From Prevotella sp. UBA7764 (GTDB lineage Bacteria; Bacteroidota; Bacteroidia; Bacteroidales; Bacteroidaceae), in contig DLDU01000049.1 in NCBI GenBank assembly GCA_002481295.1, forward strand, positions 1-25,510: DNA of 25,510 bases. Direction: 5' to 3'. The notes beneath the pieces are model-generated. The model had not been told where the DNA came from, did no database searches, and worked only from the letters and a program-made list of their open reading frames with translations. The position numbers and the translations under genes are program-made. Below are positions 16,289 to 23,818 of this stretch, one piece after another (the first letter of the stretch is position 1; each line of letters begins with the position of its first letter).

Positions 16289-18094
16289 ATGAGATATTTC
16301 AAGCATATAGCCAAAGCACTGTGCATGACAGCACTGGGTGTGATGGCTTTGACCGGGTGCGAGGGTGCTGATCAGTACGGCATCGACTCTCCCGATTGGA
16401 TCAAAGACAAGATCGACTCCATCAACAACGCTAAGCAGCCTCACGAGGAAGTCCTCGAGGGCATGCAGGAGGATGTGTACACGATTGGCAAGACCGACTT
16501 CTCTTCCGGTTTCTGGACAGCCTTCTCCAAGTACTATGTCATCGGTGAGAACCAGAAGTGGAACGCACAGTTCAACCTGAACATCAATCCGGATGACAAT
16601 ACCTACTACAAGAACTTCGCGCTCATCGTCACCAATGACTACGACCGTGGCGCTACTGACTATAAGGAGTATGGTGCCATCCGCTTCGATGCTACGGGCG
16701 ACTCTGTCAAGTACAACTCTCAGTGGGGCAACCTCTTCTTCAAGTATACCAACAGCTCTCTGCTTTTGGATCCTCAGGACAACAAGGATGCGAACGTGCA
16801 GAAACTCGGTGGTAAGGTGACCCTCACCGTTGACCGCTCACGCAAGGACTCTTTCGTCGTGAAGATGACCAACGGTGCTGTGACGAAGACCTATACCCAG
16901 CCTTATGCACTGAACAGTACGAACGCCGACGCTTCCAACACCAACATCCGTTGCTTCATCGCTGTCGAGGGCTCATATATCGACTTCCTCTCGACCAACA
17001 TCGTTCCTATTGGCGGTCTGACCTCCGCCGAGGACAAGCAGCCGCTGTCGATGACACTGAACAATGTGCCCGAGGAGGTGGATCTCGGAACTTCGCTCGA
17101 TGATGCCATGGCCAACGTCTCGGCTGAGGTGACCTACGAAGAGGGCGTGAAGAAGACCATCCCGGCTTCTGAGCTCTACTTCTCTGCCATCAACGACATG
17201 AACGTGGCTGGCGAGAAGACACTCACCGTCATCTACAACAAGACCTTCAAAGGCGAGGCCTCTGCCAAACCTATCGTGGCTTATAAGACTTTCAAGGTCG
17301 TACAGCAGATTGCTTCCATCAAGATCACCAAGCAGCCTACACGCACCACCTACTATTTCTATAAGACTGCTGCCACGGAGGCTATGGGCGACCGCACGAT
17401 GGCCTTCGACCCGACAGGCATGGAGGTGACCGCCACCTACAAGAATGGAGAGACGGGTGTCCTCGACAACAGCAAGCTTAAGTTCTCTGCCGTCGCCGCT
17501 TCGGCTGGCAAAAAGGCTGTGACGATCTCTACAGCCAACGGCAAGGAGGCAAAGACCATGGTAACTGTGAAAGAGTCTGCAAGCAGTGCTGCCGCGTTCA
17601 CGCCAAGCCTTGTAGGCCTGAAAGACAACACCACAGCCTGGTGGACAGTCTTCTCCGACGACGTGAAGGTTCCGGCTGGCGAGACTCGTTCGTTCTCTTT
17701 CACCAACTATACCGACGGATTGAACAATTGGGACAACTTTGTCACCATCCTGCGGAATGCCGCCAAGGGTGAGTATGGTGTGGTGCGTGCCGACAACTAT
17801 GGTTGGGGCAACGGCTACGCTGCTTGCCAGCACGACGCTACAGGAGCTGCCGACTGGGCAGGCTGGCTTGCTGCCATGAACGGTGCAAAGGTCACGGTCT
17901 ATGTCACCAACTGCAACAATGGTACGGCGGACGTTCAGGCCATCATGAAGGGTACTGACGGAAAGACCTACACCTTATATTATTTAGGCATCAACACCGT
18001 TGATCCCGCCGACCTCTATGTCGCCTTCACCGCTGACCACTGCCATATGGTAGCTGCAGCAGCAGGTGCCAAGCGACATGTTCACAGACGATAA
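16289..18094 (+). CDS. Surface glycan-binding lipoprotein with two Ig-like and two carbohydrate-binding-like domains
   Basis: This 601-aa protein has lipobox ALTGC (Cys24). It occupies the SusE/SGBP position after susD, 30 nt downstream. Reading along the protein: a beta-rich domain (about 70-245, with GFWTAFSKYYVIGEN), an Ig-like domain (about 252-340, SMTLNNVPEEVDLG...ASELYFSAINDMNVAGEKTLTVIYN), a second Ig-like domain (about 343-427, IKITKQPTRTTYYF...GKKAVTISTANG), and a beta domain (about 433-590, AWWTVFSDDVKVPAGE, GLNNWDNFVTILRNA, GEYGVVRADNYG). The first and last domains look like diverged copies of one carbohydrate-binding fold. I expect a surface protein that holds arabinan. Ligand specificity is inferred from the locus. 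Confidence 0.82.
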   Translation: MRYFKHIAKALCMTALGVMALTGCEGADQYGIDSPDWIKDKIDSINNAKQPHEEVLEGMQEDVYTIGKTDFSSGFWTAFSKYYVIGENQKWNAQFNLNINPDDNTYYKNFALIVTNDYDRGATDYKEYGAIRFDATGDSVKYNSQWGNLFFKYTNSSLLLDPQDNKDANVQKLGGKVTLTVDRSRKDSFVVKMTNGAVTKTYTQPYALNSTNADASNTNIRCFIAVEGSYIDFLSTNIVPIGGLTSAEDKQPLSMTLNNVPEEVDLGTSLDDAMANVSAEVTYEEGVKKTIPASELYFSAINDMNVAGEKTLTVIYNKTFKGEASAKPIVAYKTFKVVQQIASIKITKQPTRTTYYFYKTAATEAMGDRTMAFDPTGMEVTATYKNGETGVLDNSKLKFSAVAASAGKKAVTISTANGKEAKTMVTVKESASSAAAFTPSLVGLKDNTTAWWTVFSDDVKVPAGETRSFSFTNYTDGLNNWDNFVTILRNAAKGEYGVVRADNYGWGNGYAACQHDATGAADWAGWLAAMNGAKVTVYVTNCNNGTADVQAIMKGTDGKTYTLYYLGINTVDPADLYVAFTADHCHMVAAAAGAKRHVHRR

Positions 18095-18114
18095 GTGATA
18101 AGTAACGTAAGGCT

Positions 18115-18151
18115 CCCTCCCCATTCCCTCTGTAGAAGGGATGGGGAAGGG
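18115..18151. repeat. GC-rich inverted repeat between the binding protein and the GH43 gene
   Basis: CCCTCCCCATTCCCTC (18115-18130) pairs, with small bulges, with AAGGGATGGGGAAGGG (18136-18151). It resembles the palindrome at 10905-10922. The T tract at 18161-18168 begins 9 nt beyond the stem, too far for a normal terminator. It may stabilise upstream mRNA or lower expression of the downstream enzymes. Confidence 0.6.
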
Positions 18152-18175
18152 CTTTACCACTTTTTTTTGATAATT

Positions 18176-20047
18176 ATGAAGCATCTTCAACTCTTTACAG
18201 CCGTCGGCCTGCTTGCCCTCAGCGCTGTCGCTGCTTACGCCAACGACAAGACCAGGGTCAGCTACAAGGAAGTGGCGGTCCACGATCCCTCTATTGTTGC
18301 CGACGGTAGCAACTACTATCTCTTCGGCTCGCATCTTGCTACCGCCAAGTCCAGCGATATGCTCAATTGGACTTCCTTTGGTGGTGGCGAGACTGACGCT
18401 TGTACGCTCTTTGCCAATACTGCTGGCGTAAAGATCGGTTATGCCAACGCCTACAACACACAGAAGATCACTTCTGTGAAGAACTATAAGGGCGAGACTG
18501 TCTCCTTTGGCAATTTCAATGCCCACAGCTGGCAGTGCAAAGGCAATAATGTTCAGAACATGCAATGGGCTCCTGATGTCGTTCGCAGCCGCAAGACGGG
18601 CAAGTGGCTGATGTATATGTCGGTCAACGGTGACTATTGGGCATCGTCTATCGTCTGTCTCGCTGCCGACAACATCGAGGGTCCGTATGTCTATCAAGGG
18701 CCTGTTGTCTTCTCCGGCTTCCAGGGACGCTATGACCACAACGGCTTTACAAAGACCAACGACTGGCAGCATACCGACTTGACCATTGCTACCGGTGCTA
18801 CTTCGCTGCCTGCCCGCTATAATACGGATAAGTGGGGGAGCTATTGGCCCAACTGTATCGATCCCTGCGTGTTCTATGACGAAGAGGGTAATCTACTGAT
18901 GTCCTACGGCTCGTGGTCGGGTGGCATCTGGGAGTTGAAGCTTGACGAAACAACAGGTCTGCGTGACTATACCCATACCTATCCCTATGAGATCAACGGT
19001 AAGAAGGCTGCTGAGGGCGGTGCCGATGCCAACACCACCAGCGATCCTTACTTCGGCAAGAAGATCGCGGGCGGATACTATGTCTCGGGCGAGGGCTCGT
19101 TTATCCGTCATATCGGCAATTACTACTATCTCTTCCTCTCTTACGGAGGTCTGAACCCTAACGCGGGCTACGTGATGCGTGTCTTCCGCAGCGAGAATCC
19201 CGACGGTCCTTTCGTGGATGGGCAGGATGTCAGCGCGGTCTACAGCCGATACGAGCTCAACTATGGCAACAAGTCCACGACCAACCGTGGCATGAAGCTC
19301 ATGGGTGCCTACGCCGGATGGGGCAGCATGACTCACGGCGAGCGTGCCCAAGGCCATAACTCTGTCCTGGTCGACAACGACGGAGATGCCTTCCTGGTCT
19401 ATCATACTAAATTCGACGATGGAACTTACTTCCACGAGGTGCGCGTGCATCCGCTCTTTGTCAACGAAGATGGCTGGCTCGTCACCGCTCCTTTCCGATT
19501 CACCGGAAAACAGACTACACAAAAACAAATCGAGAGCGAACGACTCTTCTCTGCTGAGCAGATCGCCGGCACCTATCATCTGCTCAAGCATCCTTATCAG
19601 CAAACCTGTGCCTACAACGATAAGACAGATGCAGATGCCTCGTTCAGCAAGGCCAACGAGCAAAAACCGGTGACGGTGACGCTCAGTGCCGACGGCACGG
19701 TGTCGTGCCCGGATAACAGTGACTATGACGGCACGTGGACGTTCACACAGGATGGCAAGTCGTTTATCATGCTGACACTCAACGGCTGGGACTACAGTGG
19801 CGTGGCGATCAAGCAGAACATTGACGGGTATAAGGACTGTCCCGCCACCTGCATTACTGCCACCAGCTTCGACGGCATTCCTGTCTGGCTCTATAAAGAA
19901 GGCGTGACGGCGACGGGCATCCATGAGATCCAGGCTGATCAGAACAGCACTAAGGTTCAGCAGGCCTACAATCTCGCGGGTATGCCGGTCAGCGACAGCT
20001 ACAAGGGCATCGTGATCGTGGGTGGAAAGAAAGTAGTGAGGAAATAG
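18176..20047 (+). CDS. GH43 endo-1,5-alpha-L-arabinanase, secreted, with C-terminal tail
   Basis: This 623-aa enzyme is counted from ATG 18176, where a signal peptide begins (MKHLQLFTAVGLLALS, cleavage near YA-NDK). The frame stays open to 18095, but that would put 27 unrelated residues, coded by the hairpin repeat, before the signal. The GH43 five-bladed propeller covers about 30-440, with catalytic residues at D37 (VHDPSIV), D229 (CIDPCVF) and E306 (SGEGSFI), plus NMQWAPDVV. A C-terminal beta domain (about 465-575, GTYHLLKHPYQ...WDYSGVAIKQN...GIPVWLYKEG) is typical of extracellular endo-arabinanases. The last 25 residues, YNLAGMPV...KGIVIVGGKKVVRK, resemble tails of many exported Prevotella proteins. 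It has no lipobox, so it is not a lipoprotein. It should cut the arabinan backbone outside the cell or in the periplasm. Confidence 0.9.
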   Translation: MKHLQLFTAVGLLALSAVAAYANDKTRVSYKEVAVHDPSIVADGSNYYLFGSHLATAKSSDMLNWTSFGGGETDACTLFANTAGVKIGYANAYNTQKITSVKNYKGETVSFGNFNAHSWQCKGNNVQNMQWAPDVVRSRKTGKWLMYMSVNGDYWASSIVCLAADNIEGPYVYQGPVVFSGFQGRYDHNGFTKTNDWQHTDLTIATGATSLPARYNTDKWGSYWPNCIDPCVFYDEEGNLLMSYGSWSGGIWELKLDETTGLRDYTHTYPYEINGKKAAEGGADANTTSDPYFGKKIAGGYYVSGEGSFIRHIGNYYYLFLSYGGLNPNAGYVMRVFRSENPDGPFVDGQDVSAVYSRYELNYGNKSTTNRGMKLMGAYAGWGSMTHGERAQGHNSVLVDNDGDAFLVYHTKFDDGTYFHEVRVHPLFVNEDGWLVTAPFRFTGKQTTQKQIESERLFSAEQIAGTYHLLKHPYQQTCAYNDKTDADASFSKANEQKPVTVTLSADGTVSCPDNSDYDGTWTFTQDGKSFIMLTLNGWDYSGVAIKQNIDGYKDCPATCITATSFDGIPVWLYKEGVTATGIHEIQADQNSTKVQQAYNLAGMPVSDSYKGIVIVGGKKVVRK

Positions 20048-20063
20048 CTTAATCTACTCATCA

Positions 20064-21086
20064 TTGAAAATCTTATTTTCCATGGCTGTGGCTGCGCTCA
20101 GCGTTGCCACGGGTTTGGCAGGAGAACCTGAGCGTCATGGCGTCACAGACCCTTGGGTTCACGACCCGGTCATGGCTTACGAGGACGGCACCTATCATCT
20201 CTATTGTACTGGCCCCGGCATCCTCAACATGACCTCCTGCGACTTACATACGTGGGACATCGCTCAGCGTGGTGTCCTGCAAGACCATATTCCTGCTTGG
20301 GCGCATGACAGCGTGCCCGGATTGCGGGGCGATCTCTGGGCACCGGACATCGTCCGTTACCGTGATCGCTGGTATATGGCTTATTCCTGCTCGACGTTTG
20401 GAAAGAATACGTCGGCCATCGGACTTCTCTCTGCCGACCGCCTCTCCGGCAACAGCGGCTGGCGAGACGAGGGCTGTATCATTGCATCACGCGAGGGACG
20501 CGACAACTGGAATGCCATCGACCCCAACTTTGTCATCGACGACAACGGTCAGCCGTGGCTGACCTACGGCTCGTTTTGGGATGGCATCCAGCTCCTTCGG
20601 CTCGACACTACGCTACATGCCGCTGCCGGAGCGCGTCCTTTCACCATCGCACGCCGCTATGCCAAGGGCACCAAGAGCCTTCCGGCCAATCCCACCTCGG
20701 ACTTTGCAGGACCCAATGCCATCGAGGCTCCATTCATCTTCAAGCACAAGGGCTGGTACTATCTCTTCGTCAGTCACGACTACTGTTGCCGGGGCATGAA
20801 GAGCAACTACCGTGTGGTCGTCGGACGAAGCCGGAAGATCACCGGCCCCTATCTCGACCGCGAGGGTAAGTCTATGCTCGATGGAGGCGGCACGCTCGTC
20901 ATCGAAGGCGATAAGAAACGATATGAGGCAGCCGGCCATTGTGCCGTCTATCATCTCCCGTTGCCGAAGAAGCAAAAGAGAGGTGACCTCTTCATTTGTC
21001 ATGGATATAGTATCAAAAGTGAAGGTATGCCAAAACTGGTCATCCGTACGGTTCGGTGGAACCATGGCTGGCCTGAACTAATGTAG
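20064..21086 (+). CDS. GH43 arabinan endo-1,5-alpha-L-arabinosidase, short form
   Basis: This 340-aa enzyme is a single GH43 propeller with no C-terminal domain. Catalytic residues are D34 (VHDPVMAY), D153 (AIDPNFV) and E221 (IEAPFIF). WAPDIVRYRDRWYMAYS (92-108) and H291 in GHCAVY also fit endo-acting arabinanases (subfamily 5 type). I chose TTG 20064 as start because it yields a full signal peptide (MKILFSMAVAALSVATGLA). The first ATG, at 20082, would leave too short a signal. No ribosome binding site is visible. The gene begins 16 nt after the previous stop, so it is probably co-transcribed. It most likely acts in the periplasm on imported arabino-oligosaccharides. It is clearly a different type from its neighbour. 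Confidence 0.88.
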   Translation: MKILFSMAVAALSVATGLAGEPERHGVTDPWVHDPVMAYEDGTYHLYCTGPGILNMTSCDLHTWDIAQRGVLQDHIPAWAHDSVPGLRGDLWAPDIVRYRDRWYMAYSCSTFGKNTSAIGLLSADRLSGNSGWRDEGCIIASREGRDNWNAIDPNFVIDDNGQPWLTYGSFWDGIQLLRLDTTLHAAAGARPFTIARRYAKGTKSLPANPTSDFAGPNAIEAPFIFKHKGWYYLFVSHDYCCRGMKSNYRVVVGRSRKITGPYLDREGKSMLDGGGTLVIEGDKKRYEAAGHCAVYHLPLPKKQKRGDLFICHGYSIKSEGMPKLVIRTVRWNHGWPELM

Positions 21087-21100
21087 AAAGAGCATAGGAT

Positions 21101-21143
21101 AACAAGAGGCTCCAACCCGCTGTGGATTGGAGTCTTTCTTGTT
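21101..21143 (+). terminator. Terminator of the arabinan locus
   Basis: AACAAGAGGCTCCAA (21101-21115) pairs with TTGGAGTCTTTCTTGTT (21127-21143) around a GC-rich 11-nt loop. The 3' arm is T-rich (TCTTTCTTGTT), so on the plus strand it can end transcription 15 nt after the last GH43 gene. Confidence 0.75.
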
Positions 21144-21325
21144 GTATGTTATATGGCGAGATGATTTTTTTTCAAAGCGTGAACTTGCTTTTCAAAAGCA
21201 TTTCATTCTCAGCTTGCAATCAGGAGAAACTATTTAGGACTTTGAGACGGAAAGAGGAGTGGGGGAAGAGCTCTATAAAACATATCCTTTCTGTCTTTCT
21301 GTCTAAAGGAACTTGTCTTTCTGAC

Positions 21326-22171
21326 TTACTTCATCGTGAGGACCATGCGTCCTACATAGATCGCATTCTTACCATTCTGGTCCACAGGGATCTGTTTGCC
21401 ATCGAGGTTGGGCACATAGCGCAGCGACTTGAAGAGCGTATGGCTGTGCCCTCCGAGCACAAGGTCGATGCCACGTGTATGGCTGATAACCATCTGGTCG
21501 CCCATGCCCTGCTCTTCCCAACCGAGATGAGAGATGAGGATCACCAAGTCACATTTCTGCTTGTGCAGCTCATCGGCCATCTGCTGAGCAGTAGCAATCG
21601 GGTCGAGATATTCCGTATCGAGATAGTTCTTCTTGTCGACAAGTCCTTCCATCTTCGGTGAAAGTCCGAAGACGCCGATCTTCAATCCTTTGCGCTTGAT
21701 GATGACATAAGGCTTTACGATCTTGTCAAGGTCATACTGATGGAAGCGATAGTTGGCACAGACAATCGGGAAGTTTAGCTCACGAAACACTCTCGCCATG
21801 TTTTCCAGTCCGAAGTCAAACTCATGGTTGCCGATGGTGCCGGCATCATAGTGCATCAGATTCATCAGTTCCGCCTCAACATCTCCTTTGAACAACGTAT
21901 AATAAGGAGAGCCCTGCGAGAAGTCACCACTGTCGAAGAGCAACAGCTGGGGATCCGCCTTACGCTGTTCTTCCAACATGGCAACGCGGCGCAGGAAACC
22001 ACCACGATCCGCCAACGCCGTGTCAGCAAGGTTCTTGCTCAGCGGCAAGATGCAGCTGTGCGTGTCATTGGTATGCAGTATCGTCAGTTCCTTCTGTCGG
22101 CCTCCGGCATCGACGCCAAGGCTAACTACTAAAAGGAGCAGCATGATATAGAGTCTACTAAAATATCTCAT
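21326..22171 (-). CDS. 5'-nucleotidase / UshA-type metallophosphatase, N-terminal (catalytic) half
   Basis: This 281-aa exported protein has an N-terminal signal (about 1-23) and the calcineurin-like phosphoesterase domain of UshA. Metal ligands appear in order: D36 and H38 (HTNDTH), D83 (FDSGDFSQG), N115 and H116 (IGNHEFDFG), a histidine in LISHLGWEEQG, and GGHSHT. It ends after the metallophosphatase domain and lacks the substrate-binding C-terminal domain of UshA (about 550 aa in E. coli). That domain is encoded by the gene immediately upstream on the same strand. The two products probably join in the periplasm to remove phosphate from nucleotides. There is no lipobox Cys, so it is soluble or N-terminally anchored. 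Confidence 0.9.
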   Translation of the reverse strand: MRYFSRLYIMLLLLVVSLGVDAGGRQKELTILHTNDTHSCILPLSKNLADTALADRGGFLRRVAMLEEQRKADPQLLLFDSGDFSQGSPYYTLFKGDVEAELMNLMHYDAGTIGNHEFDFGLENMARVFRELNFPIVCANYRFHQYDLDKIVKPYVIIKRKGLKIGVFGLSPKMEGLVDKKNYLDTEYLDPIATAQQMADELHKQKCDLVILISHLGWEEQGMGDQMVISHTRGIDLVLGGHSHTLFKSLRYVPNLDGKQIPVDQNGKNAIYVGRMVLTMK

Positions 22172-22242
22172 CGTTATCTATATTATCTATCTGTTTATCT
22201 TATTTGTTCCGTAATCCCTTAATACTTGAACAGGGTATTCTC

Positions 22243-22277
22243 CATTCAACACTCATCATTCAATATTCATCATTGAA
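22243..22277. repeat. 14-bp tandem repeat between the two nucleotidase genes
   Basis: CATTCAACACTCAT (22243-22256), CATTCAATATTCAT (22257-22270) and a partial third copy (22271-22277) form 2.5 units of 14 bp. They cover the stop codon of the upstream gene. Confidence 0.65.
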
Positions 22278-23037
22278 CCACAATTCTTCCCTCCACGTGA
22301 CCGTCTACAGCCTTTCCTGCCTTGGTCATCTCCTGGAAGTAATGGCGGATGATATAGCGTGTGTCGTATTTCTCTTCTTGTGGCGACACCACATCCGTTG
22401 CTGCCTTATAGGCCGTCATCTTATCATTGCCGTGAGCCAAGTAGTCGATTGTAGCGATGCGGTAGTTGCCGTCCGGGTCGATCTCCTTGCCGTTGATGGT
22501 TGCGGACTTCAGCTGTCCGTCTTTTGTGATGACAAGCCGCACGCTATGGCTCACACCTTCACCGCCTACAGATGCTACCTGTTGGAAGAGTTCCTGCACC
22601 TTACTGCCGGAAAGGGTAAGATATGTGATATGGTTCTCAAAGGGGGCCACGTTGAGAATATCGCCGTAGGTCACCTTACCAGCAGGCAGAGATGCACGAA
22701 TGCCACCAATGTTATACATACCGAAGTCGATATGCTCGCCCGTCTGCTCGCCATACCACACGAGGATGTCAGACAGCAAGTTGCTCATATCGCTCTCCGG
22801 ACGTTGCTTCGTCATATAGTGCGTCGTCGTACCCACAACGGGGTTCATCACCGAGTCCACGACATGTTTGTAAGGAGCCAGCAGTGTTGCGGCTGCCTGA
22901 TCCGGATGGCGGTCATAGCGGCTGTCAACCATCACCTGTGTGCGCTGAATGTCAGTCAGATGGTATTGGCTGCCGCACGAAGGCAACAGCAGTACCCACG
23001 TCAGGCACAGTGCAGACAGCGTAGTATTTCTTTTCAT
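22270..23037 (-). CDS. 5'-nucleotidase C-terminal domain lipoprotein
   Basis: This 255-aa protein is read from ATG 23037, which places a lipoprotein signal at the N-terminus with lipobox LLPSC (Cys21). A longer frame to 23082 would add 15 residues before the signal and is rejected. The body is the substrate-binding domain of UshA-type nucleotidases: YNIGGIRASLPAGKVTYGDI and NVAPFENHITYLTLSGSKVQELF. It has no metallophosphatase domain of its own. The catalytic half follows 98 nt downstream, so the order is the reverse of fused UshA (catalytic first). Residues after Cys21 (GSQYHL) are not acidic, which favours a periplasmic position. Confidence 0.9.
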   Translation of the reverse strand: MKRNTTLSALCLTWVLLLPSCGSQYHLTDIQRTQVMVDSRYDRHPDQAAATLLAPYKHVVDSVMNPVVGTTTHYMTKQRPESDMSNLLSDILVWYGEQTGEHIDFGMYNIGGIRASLPAGKVTYGDILNVAPFENHITYLTLSGSKVQELFQQVASVGGEGVSHSVRLVITKDGQLKSATINGKEIDPDGNYRIATIDYLAHGNDKMTAYKAATDVVSPQEEKYDTRYIIRHYFQEMTKAGKAVDGHVEGRIVVQ

Positions 23038-23079
23038 GATGCTATATATATAATAATGTGTATAATCAGTTAAGTGCCG

Positions 23080-23087
23080 CAAAGGTA
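23080..23087 (-). promoter_or_regulatory. -7 element of the nucleotidase pair
   Basis: On the minus strand TACCTTTG matches TAnnTTTG, 42 nt upstream of the start codon at 23037. The -33 element is weak or absent. Confidence 0.6.
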
Positions 23088-23192
23088 CGCATTTCCCAGT
23101 GAAAAGCCATCAAGAAAGCGGGAAAAGCGAAGCGAAAATGTTAAAAAGAACAGATTTTAATCCTCTGTTGCTCATATTTCATTGAAAAGCAG

Positions 23193-23200
23193 TAACTTTG
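23193..23200 (+). promoter_or_regulatory. -7 element of the rplS promoter
   Basis: TAACTTTG matches TAnnTTTG. GTTG (23167-23170) could be a -33 element at a long spacing of 22 nt. The leader to the ATG is about 85 nt. Confidence 0.6.
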
Positions 23201-23214
23201 CAAAGCTTTTCGGC

Positions 23215-23259
23215 CTAACCGCTGGTTGGAGGAAGAGTCTCCATGCTACGTTGGGTTGG
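23215..23259 (+). promoter_or_regulatory. rplS leader with two alternative pairings
   Basis: CTAACC (23215-23220) can pair with GGTTGG at 23224-23229 or with a second copy of GGTTGG at 23254-23259. The two pairings exclude each other. GGAG/CTCC (23228-23242 area) forms another small hairpin between them. Ribosomal protein operons are often controlled by the product binding its own leader, so an L19-responsive switch is possible but not shown. Confidence 0.35.
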
Positions 23260-23289
23260 AACGACAAACAACATTTAATTATACACACA

Positions 23290-23658
23290 ATGGATTTGAT
23301 TAAAGTTGCCGAGGAAGCATTTGCAACCGGCAAGAAGTTCCCTGAGTTCAAGTCAGGTGACACCATCACTGTCGCTTACAAAATTGTCGAGGGTAACAAG
23401 CAGCGTATTCAGCTGTATCGTGGCGTGGTCATCAAGATCAGCGGCCATGGCGACAAGAAGCGTTTCACCGTTCGTAAGATGTCTGGTACTGTAGGCGTTG
23501 AGCGTATCTTCCCTATCGAGTCACCCAACATCGACAGCATCGAGGTAAACAAGCGTGGTAAGGTACGTCGCGCTAAACTTTACTATCTCCGTAACCTCAC
23601 CGGTAAGGCTGCCCGCATTCAGGAGAAGCGTCAGGTGGTTGCTACTGAGAACAAGTAA
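23290..23658 (+). CDS. rplS: Ribosomal protein L19 (bL19)
   Basis: This 122-aa protein starts [11 protein letters not shown] and contains [23 protein letters not shown] and [24 protein letters not shown], the conserved core of bL19, which sits at the interface of the two ribosomal subunits. The length fits the family (about 115-120 aa). The frame stays open to 23182, but the extra 36 residues would be coded by the promoter and leader and do not match L19, so ATG 23290 is the start. The C-terminus is basic. The gene stands alone between a promoter and terminator hairpins. Confidence 0.97.
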   Translation: MDLIKVAEEAFATGKKFPEFKSGDTITVAYKIVEGNKQRIQLYRGVVIKISGHGDKKRFTVRKMSGTVGVERIFPIESPNIDSIEVNKRGKVRRAKLYYLRNLTGKAARIQEKRQVVATENK

Positions 23659-23669
23659 AAAGAGATTTC

Positions 23670-23699
23670 TCACGCTCTCCTCGTTAAGAGGAGAGGTGA
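23670..23699. repeat. Perfect hairpin after rplS
   Basis: CTCTCCTC (23675-23682) and GAGGAGAG (23688-23695) form an 8-bp stem with a GTTAA loop, extended by TCAC/GTGA with one bulged G. There is no T tract. It resembles the GC-rich palindromes elsewhere in the window and may protect the 3' end of the rplS mRNA. Confidence 0.6.
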
Positions 23700-23716
23700 C
23701 TCTATCCACAGAGAAC

Positions 23717-23776
23717 AAATGTTGGACTGCATTTGACGTAGCGAAAGCTATCATCAAAAGCAGTCCAACATTTTTT
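23717..23776 (+). terminator. Long two-tier terminator hairpin of rplS
   Basis: AAATGTTGGACTGC (23717-23730) pairs with GCAGTCCAACATTT (23760-23773) in a 14-bp stem, followed by more T residues to 23776. Inside, TTTGA pairs with TCAAA and TAGC with GCTA, capped by a GAAA tetraloop (23743-23746). It can also stop transcription coming from the minus-strand gene at 23819, because the outer arm has an AAA/TTT end on both sides. Confidence 0.8.
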
Positions 23777-23818
23777 GTTTCCTACCGTCCATCATTTCAG
23801 ACAGCAGAAGCATAGCTC

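Noticed and set aside
18095..18175. 27-residue N-terminal extension of the endo-arabinanase
   Set aside because: It would be translated from the GC-rich palindrome and would bury the signal peptide. ATG 18176 gives a normal signal peptide.
21150..21325. Plus-strand frame and short palindrome TGCTTTTCAAAAGCA in the gap after the arabinan locus
   Set aside because: The frame continues into antisense of the metallophosphatase gene. The palindrome has no T tract on the useful side, so I call neither a gene nor a terminator.
22204..23073. 289-codon plus-strand frame antisense to the nucleotidase lipoprotein
   Set aside because: It mirrors a gene with clear family motifs and a lipoprotein signal. 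The product is His/Cys/Arg-rich with no domain.
23182..23289. 36-residue N-terminal extension of ribosomal protein L19
   Set aside because: The DNA holds the promoter and the leader. The family starts at MDLIKVAEE, and the extension would overlap the -7 element.
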